NCBI GenBank assembly: GCA_018907035.1
Contig: JACCIC010000093.1
Coordinates: 1,740,001 to 1,804,000, forward strand
Direction: 5' to 3'
Length of the DNA stretch: 64,000 bases
Source of the DNA: Sycobia sp. Sy_11
Taxonomy: Eukaryota; Arthropoda; Insecta; Hymenoptera; Epichrysomallidae
The notes beneath the pieces are model-generated. The model ran no database searches and had not been told where the DNA came from. It saw only the letters and a list, made by a program, of their open reading frames with translations. Each line of letters opens with the position of its first letter. The stretch's first letter is position 1. The position numbers and the translations under genes are program-made. Of this stretch, positions 35,856 to 46,510 are shown piece after piece.

Positions 35856-38800
35856 ATGACGGAACAAACTGACAACACCGTTAAAAATGTCTCGACAAGC
35901 GTTACAAACTTTACAACCGATTTTCATAAAGTAAATATTTAATTTTTTTAATACAATATTTTAAGCATATACAAAACTATTAAGATATTGTGTAAATTTT
36001 GTATTCAGAAAATAGCCGACAGCATTGAGGGAAATTTCGTTAGCTCGGCCTTGAGCGCCCATGTAGTTCTGTCGATGACCGCTTATGGCGCTGATGGTAA
36101 CACAGCTAAAGAAATGAAGCAGGTATTGCACCTGTCTGATAAGGACGAGCTTGTTCATCGGGAATACCAAAGCTTTATCAACACTTTAAACGTGAGTCAT
36201 TGGCACTGAACTAATAATTGATGAACCATCAATTTATTTTTGGACGTAATCAAATCGCAAAGATTTTTACCGAAATTTTAACTTTATTCGGTGCATGCGA
36301 TTATATTATTTTAATCTTTTACAATTTTTTCTTTTTATTGGATTTAATTTTATTTTCATATTATTATTTTAATTGTATCTATTTGTACGTTTTATTGACT
36401 CACGTATGTTCCTAGAAAGTCTCTATAATACTGCGATTTAATTCGTACGACAATGATTCAATTAAGCTCTATTCATTTAATCACTCTATTTAAAGCTTTT
36501 TTTTGCCGCATATGAAAAATAATATTTGGAAATATAGATAATGCAATGTATAAAAAATATTGAATGTAAAGTGTTGCACTTTTAAAATTTCCTCCATATT
36601 CTGATTAACAGTTAAATTCTTTGCAAATAGAATTTCATTTATAATAATAAAAAATTGAGTATTCAATGTTATTGAAAATTTGGCATATAATGTAATTAAA
36701 ATGGCAATCAATTAATGTGCCTCTTTACTGTCATAAAAGTAAACTATGTGAACAGATTGGTTTTATTATGTTTTAAAACTTTAAAAAAAGTACTTATTAC
36801 CTTTAACAAATTTTATATATTTTTTGGCGTCTTCTTATTCGATCTACGTAATTCAGTATAACCAATTTTTAACGTAAAAATGAATTTTTTCTCAATAGAC
36901 TGAGAAACACATGAATTAACAGTTTTTAATTTCTATTTACAAATGCAATTATTGTTATAAATTTATTTTATTTAATAAAACACTCATAATTTTTATATAT
37001 AGTTATCAATAATGAGCAAAACTTTAATAGTTTTTAGACTCAATTTTTTTCTATTTAGTAAATTTCCTTAATAGTGATCCTCTACATTCATCTTCAAATC
37101 AGAATAACTCGTTAACTTATGTTTCCCTTTGCTCACTGCATAGCATAATAGTTCCACAGATGAAAAATAAACTTTATACATTTTACAATTATGAATCATT
37201 TTGAAGTTCTTTAACTATTTCTGTAAGTTGTTTAATATTAATAATTCTGAAAGGTTTGTATTTAATTTTGATTTTATATAGAACGTTCAAAATGTTATTC
37301 TCAAAGTTGCGAATAAAGTGTATGTTTCGAAAAATATCAATATTAAAAACAAGTTCAAAGGAATTACTGCAGAATATTTTCATTCAGAGAGCGAAGTGTT
37401 AGATTTCTCGAATTCGGAAGGAGCCGCAAATTCCGTAAACGAGTGGTGTGTAAAAAAAACTGATGGTAAAATCAAAACGCTTATTTCAAAAGGTATAAAG
37501 AAATATATATATATATAAACTATTATTATATCTATCGGATTTTCTATCCCGTCATTAATAATACTTTATAAGTTCTTATATAAATTTTTCCGCAATGGTA
37601 GATGATGTGAACGAATACACAAGCTTAATCCTATTGAATGCAGTATATTTTAAAGGAAACTGGAAACATAAATTTGAACTGGAAAACACAGAAATGAAGC
37701 CTTTTTATGTTAATAAAACAACGACCGTAGAAGTGCCTACAATGCACATTCAGAAGAAATTTTTTTATAAACCTTTGGAGGAACTAAATGCCGAATGCGT
37801 GGGCCTTCCATATGAGGTCACACATATTTTTCGTTCGATATGCTTATTCAATCAAAAATATAACTAATGATGTGTTTTTGAAATTGTAGAATGAGGACCT
37901 ATTTATGCTTTTAATAGTTCCAAAGGAAATAGATGGTCTAAAAGAAATTGAAAAGAATCTGGAAAAAATTACTTTTGATAAAAATGAATTTAGGCTCCAC
38001 AAGCGTGACGTCAAGCTCGCTTTACCAAAGTTTAAAGTAGAAACCAAAATAGATTTAAATGCCCATTTAACTGAGGTAAATTTTCTTAATTCGCGAACAA
38101 ATTTAACGACAACATTACACTTGTAGCTCAATAGTCGAATAAACTTGACAAAATATTTTTACTTATAGTTGGGAATGGTTGAAATGTTCACTGAGCATGC
38201 AAATTTCAGCGGAATTGCAGATGAATCGATGAAAGTGGATAAAGTTCTGCAAAAAGCATTTATAGAAGTCAATGAGGAGGGCAGCGAAGCCGCTGCAGTA
38301 ACAGGTAAAAATTTGTCTATAATTTTAATTATATGAAAGCTTCCTTTTATTTTTCTTCCATATTCCGATGCACATTCAATCTAATCATTGTACATAGTTT
38401 GTAGGAAAAAATTTTAAGTAAAATGAAAAAAAATTTTAATACAAATAATTAGATTAACGTTTTTGAATATTTATTATTAAATAAGATTTATCACACCTAA
38501 TTGAAACTTGCCTTATAATTTATATAAATTATTAGATAGAAGTATATATTAATAAACTGTATGATTTTCTACTACAGTTTATGTATATTGATGGGATTAA
38601 ACAAACGTCTCTTGTAGCATTGTTTTCTTTTCTTTATTATTTATATTGCGATATGATAGCATTTACAACATTTTATTTTTGCACAAAGTACATCTAAAAT
38701 TGTTTAACTAGGTATTATGGTAATGATGCGTTGCTTACCTCAACCACCTACCCTGCTCACGATAGACCGACCTTTCCTGTACCAAATTGTAAATTGCAAA

Positions 38801-41502
38801 AACAATATTATTCTTTTCTCTGGACGTGTTACTCAGCCAACGAAAGCTTGCTAAGGTTGAATATGTTGAATATGCATTAGGTCTAAGTGTGATAGAATAT
38901 TGAAAAGCTATGTCATGTTTTATATTTTACTGCAAATACAAGAGTCAGTCGAATCATATATGTTGCGAATGAAGTAAATTATTAATTTCTTAAAAAATAG
39001 ATGCCTTATTGAATTCATTCCTTAATTATTATATTTGTATATACATGATATTTTCTACTATATTTATATAGTAATCATATTTTTATCCACCCCTGCTATT
39101 ATTTGTATTGTATTGTAATAATCATTAATCCTTATATTAACAACATTAAGAATAAGTTTATGATGCATTAATCGATTAATTTAAAATAGTCATTTTTATA
39201 TGTTTATATATTATAATTTAAAATGTCATTGATAGATACACTATTTAAATACAATAAGCAATTAAAAGTTGCATAATATTATATGTTTAAAGTTTCGCAG
39301 ATGAATAAATAACAAAAACTTATAATAAATCCTCAAACAATTAATTAACTCTAAATCTGCTCCAAATCACCACAAGGAACGCCAACTAAAGGCAATGTGA
39401 TTTACTTTTTACAAAATTAAGTTTTTCATTTAAGTTTTAGAAAATTTATAAATTGAAAAAAAAATTTCTGGTAATATATCTTCAGATTTTATCGGTGGAG
39501 TTGTTAAATATATATTTGAATCTTTAACCTCTCGTTAATTTTTCTCAAAGTATTCGATTAAAAACTGAGATGATGGAATTTACAGACAAATCACTTTTTT
39601 ATCTTTCAATAATTGTATCTGAATTTTTCTAATTTCTTGTAAAAAATAAACAAATCTATGAAAAGATGAACAATCTGATACAAAATTTAGGCAATAATTT
39701 ACAAAATAGATAAAATTACCTTTAAATTGAGCTAAACAGTAATAAATACTTTTATCGGGATTACAGTCTTTTTTATAAATTAAAATAAATATAACTTCAA
39801 TCTGACTAATATTTATATAAATTATATACACTGATCTATAAATATATTAGTTTATAAATTAGACAATAAGAACGATAAGCATCATTATTATTATTCTTAT
39901 AGTTCGGGTTCCTATTATACTGAAAATGATTGTCACATTAATTTTTTGAGGAATATGTATATAGTACTTGAAAAAGTTTGGTGCTCTACGTTAACGATGG
40001 TTCTGAGTGTCTCTGTAAGAAACACAATTGTAGACAGAAAAATGTAATAATATCATTATTTTTTAAAACAAAATACACGCCTTAACTGTATATCTGATAT
40101 TTAAATTTGTTCAATAAAGTCTATAGCAGTTTTATACTTACAACGTTGTATTTTCAAATAGGAACTTCTCTTTTGGACAGTGCGATTTGAATAAAAAGAT
40201 AATTTTTTAAAACAATCTAAACAAGAATAAGTAAGAAAAAATGCTTTATTTTGCATCCTCGATCAGCCATTGAATAGAAATTCACGAGATATTTTCATAT
40301 CAAATTATCTCTTTCGGAAATGACTGTCAAAAATAGATTTCCTCGAAAAACCAAAAAAAAAAAACATTATAGCTTGCTATTCCACTATTTTGTTTTAATA
40401 TCATCATTTAAATAAAAAGATCCATTTTTATTTAACTTATTTGTAAATTAACTTTTTTTAAAACATGCAATCTTTGTAGAATTATAATCAGAATTATAGA
40501 ACTTTGTAGAATTATAAAACTGCTCTTACTATTTGACGTCTTGGTTCTAGGGCTTGAAAGTCCCGTGTTAAAGGTGATAGTTAATATATATTGACAAATA
40601 ATATAGATTTAGTTAACTGAAAACTTTTTTTTGACAAAATAAAAAGAGGATGATATTCTATTTTAGCTGTAAATATGAAGAAAAACTGTTCTTTAATACC
40701 ACCTCTGAGATTAAACATCAACAAACCATTCCTATATATACTTACGTACAAATACGATGTCATATTCAGTGGTCATATTATTAATATACTCTAAACATAA
40801 GTTTAAATAATAAATGTGTAAGAAATCCACGTTTATAATACTATATTTTGAGCTTTGTAAAAAAACAATATACAAACAAAATTTACTTATCTTTAGTTGG
40901 AATCCTGAAAACGTACTATAAGTTTGAAAATAACTGTATTGACATTCACAGCTCTTACTGATTTTTCTGTAATCAGTATATTATACATTATATTATGTCG
41001 TACTAATATTACGCCTAATTTATTTTTTAGCCATTTTTAAATTTGATAAAAATTTTCACTGGATCTTGATTATAAATATTTCTGCTTTCTTATACATTTT
41101 TAGACATTTTAAATTTGATAAGACTGGATTTTTAAATTAGTATCTTTCAAATTAAAACAGAAATAGAAGAAAGTACTATATTATCTACGTAAAATTACAA
41201 TAATAGACAAAATTATTTTATTCTAATAATTTAACAAGAAAATATAAATAAGAATTAAATATGTAATAGAAAAGCTTATTTCATTGTTGCATTTATTAAT
41301 TTAAGCATAATACATCGAAAACATTCAAACACTAGTAAATTAGTAAATCTTTTATTTAGGTGTTACTGTGATGTTCTGTTCAATGGTTACAGTACCACCA
41401 TCCCCAGTGATTTTAAATGTGGACAAGCCCTTTTTGTACAAGATTATTTATAAAAGTGGCACTTTATTTTCTGGACATATTACTAATCCACTTATAGTTT
41501 AA
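35856..41502 (+). CDS. Serpin with six constant exons and three alternative reactive-loop exons
   Basis: Constant exons are 35856-35930, 36009-36191, 37282-37492, 37602-37816, 37890-38075 and 38169-38304, all GT-AG and in phase. They are followed by one of three 3'-terminal exons. The full protein is 382 or 377 residues, the usual serpin core length. Serpin motifs include [13 protein letters not shown] in the shutter region, the PTMH strand, LPYE followed by [17 protein letters not shown], and the hinge [12 protein letters not shown] with small residues at P12-P9 (AAAV). That hinge is the mark of inhibitory serpins, which trap serine proteases. Exon 1 (25 residues) is hydrophilic and has no signal peptide, so this isoform should be cytosolic unless another first exon exists. 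The splice point just after the hinge is where Drosophila Spn42Da, Manduca serpin-1 and Anopheles SRPN10 swap loops. I did not find a secretory first exon in the 4 kb upstream. Confidence 0.95.
38712..38854 (+). CDS. Serpin alternative terminal exon A (Arg loop)
   Basis: The acceptor (aactag) joins in phase 1 to the constant exon ending at 38304. The exon is 143 bp and encodes 47 residues plus a stop. It supplies P7 onward ([13 protein letters not shown]) and the final strands, including DRPFLYQI and FSGRV. Counting from the hinge, P1 is Arg and P1' Cys, which would favour trypsin-like proteases. The register could be off by one or two residues. The first aataaa I see downstream is at about 39304. 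Confidence 0.92.
40667..40794 (+). CDS. Serpin alternative terminal exon B (Lys-Lys-Asn loop)
   Basis: The acceptor (tattttag) joins in phase 1. The exon is 128 bp and encodes 42 residues plus a stop, with an aataaa 15 bp after the stop. The loop reads [13 protein letters not shown], followed by the conserved NKPFLYIL and FSGHI strand. By hinge counting P1 is Asn, with Lys-Lys at P3-P2. A one-residue shift would give Lys. It is shorter than exons A and C between the FLY strand and the C-terminus, but keeps the serpin fold elements. Confidence 0.88.
41360..41502 (+). CDS. Serpin alternative terminal exon C (Phe-Cys-Ser-Met loop)
   Basis: The acceptor (tatttag) joins in phase 1. The exon is 143 bp, exactly as long as exon A, with 47 residues plus a stop, and an aataaa about 35 bp after the stop. 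The loop reads [14 protein letters not shown], then DKPFLYKI and FSGHITNP. The distance from hinge to the Pro-Phe strand is three residues longer than in A and B, so P1 could be Cys or a nearby Phe/Met. That would suit a chymotrypsin-like target. Confidence 0.92.
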
Positions 41503-41536
41503 ATAAGTATTTTAAATCATAAGAGTGTCATTACTT

Positions 41537-41542
41537 AATAAA
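41537..41542 (+). terminator. Poly(A) signal of serpin exon C
   Basis: A canonical aataaa lies about 35 bp after the stop of terminal exon C. Exon B has its own at 40809-40814. Confidence 0.6.
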
Positions 41543-41769
41543 ATTTATAATCTGTTATTCAGTTGTAAAAACTTGTAATTCATATTTATTAAAGAAATCT
41601 TCTTAAAATCATATTTGTTATTATTTACTATTTGTATTATAGCTTAGTAGTGACTTATAATTTTAATACTATGCATGAGGATATTATATATACTTATTAT
41701 TATAGTTCTTAGATCTAAATATTGTCATAGATATAAACTGAACTAAACTAAACTAAACTAACTCATTGT

Positions 41770-42095
41770 AAGTTTAGTTCCTGACTATGAACCATAGCGG
41801 TTCGAAACGTCGGACACCAAAGGAAAATTTTAATTTAAGGTGGTGGGGGCAGTCAGGTTGTCCTTCACTAACATAGAATATAGTTTATTATTTTTAGTAT
41901 TTTTATTATTTTTATTTTATTATTGTTTTATTTTATTATTTTTAATTTTTAAGCTAATGTATTTTTATTAGTAATTTCTATTTCAGATACTTCGGGAGTG
42001 ATTATAAACAAGAACATTCTGGCTGTCATTATTTTAGTTAATATATTATATTATAAAGACTTTAAGGCCGATAAAAATGTTTATTAATTTAATTC
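41770..42095 (+). mobile_element. Penelope-like dispersed repeat copy
   Basis: The order of blocks matches the reverse complement of 60431-60764: a motif ctgactatgaacc...ggttcgaaacgtcgga, then a cagtcaggttgtcc block, an AT-rich part, a cgggagtgattataaacaag block, and the outer end with aaggccgataaaaa. The flanking actaa tandem at 41737-41760 precedes it. Structured termini with a hammerhead-like core are typical of Penelope-like retroelements. No reverse transcriptase is present, so this is a non-autonomous or truncated copy. The family name is an inference. Confidence 0.5.
41780..41814 (+). ncRNA. Hammerhead-ribozyme-like motif (decayed)
   Basis: ctgactat is followed by a perfect 5-bp stem (gaacc / ggttc, loop atagc) and then gaaacgtcgga. 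The GAAAC after the stem and the CUGA before it are hammerhead core elements, but the segment between (CUAU) departs from the canonical CUGAUGA. The copy at 60708-60744 has the canonical CTGATGAG but a damaged stem. Together they suggest an ancestral functional core. Neither copy alone looks fully intact. Confidence 0.35.
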
Positions 42096-42099
42096 AAAA

Positions 42100-44330
42100 C
42101 AGTCCACTTAAAAATTTTTAATATTAAAAAATATTTGATTTACAAATGAAATTTTTTGTAATGAATAACTAGTGTATGTATGTATAAATTATTTGTAGTA
42201 GAATTTAAGTAATCTTTGTTCTTTTTGGATTAATGATACTCATCTGCTTATTGCCAAAGTTTTCAATAGTAATAAATATAAATAAACCAATTTTTTACAA
42301 TATTATTAAAAAAAAGTACTCTAATCTGGATCATAATACTAAATATTAAGAAGTACAGCTAAAAAAACGCTTAAGTTTATTAACTTTCTCATAAAACATT
42401 TTTATTTCTTTACTTATTTATTTCTAATAAATACATTTTAATAAGTTGATTCTCTGCTTATAAATTATCATTAAAAATATCAGCTATTGATGAACACGTA
42501 AACAAAGATCCTACAGAAACGAATCGAATCCTACAGAAAAGAAACGAAGTTGTACATTTGAATTAAGCCTTCCATAAATATGATCAGTTTAAGTATATAT
42601 CATTATAAACTATAAATATAAATAAGAAATTAAAATGAATTAAAATCTTATATGGATGTAAGTATGATTTGATTATTTGAATTAACGTTTCGTTTTGAAT
42701 AGGATGGACGCTTGGACACTGAGTTATACAAAGAAATATATGTAGTAAATATTCTCATAATGCAAGTGATTTCTCCTTATTAATCGAAAGTATAGTCATT
42801 TTTCTAAAACCTTTCTCTACGTGGATGTATAAGGTAATGTATAATAGTTTAAGGAAAATGATCTTGTAAGTTGCTCTTGTAAGTCTCTCAAAATCAGATA
42901 TGTTGTTAATAAAACGGAAAAAATTTTGTATATAAAATGTCCGCAAGTTTGATAGATGATTTGATCTACACGGATTTTTATGAGAATTCGAAAAGTTTGA
43001 CTATTTTCTTGACTTCTAATAACAAAAAAGTTTTTGTCTAAATTTTTTGGCTTTCCCGTGTAGTATATTGGAGCGGAAAGGAGGTCCAGTCGATCATCTC
43101 AAAAACGTGTCAAACAACTGATGTAAATAAAAAACAGCTAAAAATTAATAAAAAAACATTAATTATTAAAAAATTTTATTTAATACTTCTTTTTATAGTG
43201 TTGTTTTCTGCTCAGCTTGATATCAGCTTCTTTTATTGTGCTAACATTAATATTAATGAATTATTGACATAGCAATTTCCGAAACATTAATGTAAAGCTA
43301 ACTTTTTCACCCAATCACTATTATCTGCGAGTGACCGACGTAGCAAAACACAAATTCTACAGTAATATTAGAGGTTTTGGGATGAAGATGTTACACCCAA
43401 GATTCATAGATTACTTTTAAGTACACATATAATCTCGGATGCTTGATTGAAGCAACGTTTCGAAGATAAGTCTTTATTGGAAATTTACGAGTAAAGTATG
43501 ATTTGCTCGATCGTACCCATGTCGGATGATTGAGAGCAAGGCTTGACTGCTCAAAATTATATTTTTAAATCATAAACATATTCAAAGAATATTAATCACA
43601 TAATAAAAATATTATTTTATTTCTATAATAGAAAACTTTAAATTTTTTATTTATTGAGTAATGCAATTATTGTTTTCTTTTATATTTAATTTTTATAGAG
43701 GACCCGGATGGAGTCGTCAACCGTCTTTTAAACAATAGGGATCCTTATGGTTGTCGAGGCTATTGATGATGAATCTTTCATTAAAATAAAATTAAAAAAT
43801 TGTGGATTTAATACGAAGGTTATACGATGGCTAATTTTGTTCTAATTTTATTTTGTATTTGATTTCTTAACAATACACTTATATAGAAGGGCCATATTGT
43901 GTATCCTCGATACAATTATGCAATAATGTAAATTCAAAATTGAAAAATGCTGTGAATTTGGTTAGATTTTGATAATCCACTACTAAAGGTTATATTCAAG
44001 AATTTAGTAGTCTATACATTATTTAATCATAAGAGCCATACTATCATTTCTATGGTCTCAGAAATAAACATTTAAACATTGTCAGATCTTTGAATATTTT
44101 TACAAATGATTTTTCACCCCTATAGAATCCGATATTTTTAATTTTCCAATTTTGTCTGCAGAATAGTATTCAATGTCCCAACAACATTGAAGGAAAAATT
44201 ATTAGGTCTTCATTTATCTTTAAAATGTTTTTAGAAAAAATGTTTAATTTTGTAATTAAGTATTCGGTCTGAATTTCGAATCGGGTTACACTGATAGATT
44301 GCGAGCTTCGAGTTAGATAATAAAAAAATT
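42100..44330. other. AT-rich stretch without recognised genes
   Basis: I searched here for further serpin loop exons (Pro-Phe-Leu-Tyr strand behind an acceptor) and for other genes and found none. Confidence 0.5.
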
Positions 44331-44334
44331 ATCG

Positions 44335-46510
44335 ATTTACCAAAATGAAAATGAACAGGATTGATAGGTTAAGAAAAGTGCAGTTAGTAGTAGAATTGTT
44401 AAAGGCACAGTTTAAGTGCCGAGGAAATGGTCGAACAGGTTCGTCAAAGATTACTTCGAATCGTAAAGCACAGCCCAGAAGTTTTTCTGGATAGGCCAAA
44501 GGATCTGGTAGACCATGATGATGAAGTAGACAAGTTGGCAAACGAACAAAAAAATTTTTTCTAGATAATAGCACAGGTACATCGTTTGTGAATATACTAC
44601 AAAAACCAGTCATGAAAGGCATCCCGGTCAATCTGGCGGCAAAAATACGTGATTAGATGCGCAAATGAGGCTGTCATTTAGACATTTTTGTGGTACGACG
44701 GACACTTGAGGTACCTTAATGTTCTGGATTGTACTTTCCAACAAATGAACAGCGAAAACTTGATCAACAGATTTTTCGAAGGAAACAGTGACCACAGGAA
44801 TAAGTTATAGATTATAGAATAGGGCTTTGCACGTTGCAGGAATGCAATTAGGTAACCTCTACGAAAATATGTCACCGGAACTGCAATTACACTAGATCGC
44901 TACCGCATTACCTCAGTTAACGATCTCGCAAAGTAGATGTAGTTAAACATCTACGCAAGGTAGATGTAGTTCGTGAAAAACTATAGAGATGAGAGAGTAC
45001 AAAATGCCTAAAGGAAGGAACGAAACGTTCCGTTAAGCACCCAGGCGTAGGACTGACGTATTGGCTACACACCACCTTTTTCTAAAAAGGATTGCAGTTA
45101 ACGCTGCATACAACATGGACATGCATGCATACAGTGTAGAAAGATATTTAAAAAGCTTTGCGTGTACAGCGGTGAAGACGAAGTATGTTTGCAAGAATAT
45201 CATTGTAATCACCAGAGGAATCACGTTCCTGGATACGGCTCGGCCGAATGAAAAATAGAAATAGAGTTTTCATTAACTTAAAAATTTGCTGACATAATTT
45301 CCACGAACTGGTCAATCAAGATGCCTTAAATACATTCATGTGGCACGAAATTACCGAAATTGGAAAATAAGGAAACGGATGGGAAGAAATAGAAGCTCAA
45401 GAGTCAGCAATTCTAGAAAATGGCACTTACGTTTAAAAAATGCGAGGAATAAAGAGGATTGAAAACAATGAAAAAAATGAAAAATCTCAAAAGCAAGATT
45501 TTATTTGGAATCCATATAAAAAAACTAAATATAATAATTTTCTTGAAAGGGGAACCATTACGAAATACAAAAAGGAGCCTCGCAAAGATATCAATGATAT
45601 AAAATTTATAAAGTCTAATGAATCTCCTGCTAGAAGAACAATGGGACAATAAAATATTAGAGGGCGGAATAAAATCATCGGAAAACCAATGGAGCAGCCC
45701 TTTGGTCATTGCGTGTTTAAAAGATGAGAAACAGCGCTTTTGCAAAGACTTTCGTTGCTTAAGCAGTTTCCAAAAGAGACGCCAATGCACTATTATAGAT
45801 ACAAACAAAGAAGAAAGAAGAAAGTAAGAAAGTAAAGAAGAAAGTATGCCACTAATAGCATTTACGGTACCAGAAAGATGCCTGTACAAATTTAACGTTA
45901 TCACTTACTGTTTACATACAGCGGGATCCACATTTCAAAGCTTATTAGATAAAATTATTATACCCGAGATAGCGCCAAACGTATTGGAGAAGATACAAAA
46001 TCCGTTAGGCCGTTTAGCGAGATGGGCACTCGAACTAGTTGAATGGGATTTCGATGTTCAATACGAAAAAGTGTAAAAAACAATGTCGGTATTATGTTAT
46101 CAAGGAACTCAATCGAAGCAAATTCATTACCAAATGTAGGAAACAAATGGTACGAATGCATGTTAAAATTAATCACAGAAGAAATAAAGAATTTTCTAAA
46201 TTATAAAATCTAAAATAATCAATTGCTCCAAAACATCTTACCATTTTAAAATTTTAACGAAGAAATTTATTTGTACAAAAGAAAGCAAAAGCAGGAGAGC
46301 CGATATTACGGGAAATCAAGACACTGGGATACAACGACAGTAACAAGAGTATTCAGGTTAGCGGTTAGAGTGCGTGCATAGTAATGCCTAACAATGCCTC
46401 TTTCTGTGTATAGGGCATGTTTTAATAATATTAACCTAAATAATTCAATCGTCGGACAAATAAAATATGTTTTTTCGCTTTTGGACAAAAAATAAGTAAA
46501 GGACAAGGTC
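44335..46510 (+). mobile_element. Gypsy-type LTR retrotransposon relic (gag/pol fragments)
   Basis: Several plus-strand frames carry decayed retrotransposon pieces in the expected order. A gag-like helical segment lies at about 44415-44575 (ending in an in-frame stop). A further fragment lies at 45010-45258. The reverse transcriptase N-terminal block is near 45660-45780 (WSSPL and RFCKDFRCL). A later RT block is at 45846-45990 (FTVPERCLYKF, then AGSTFQSLLDKI). The RNase H end is at about 45990-46076 (GRLARWALELVEWDF), with linker sequence after it. The RT centre with its Asp-Asp motif is deleted, and stops and frame changes are frequent. No LTRs are seen. The element is dead. Confidence 0.8.
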
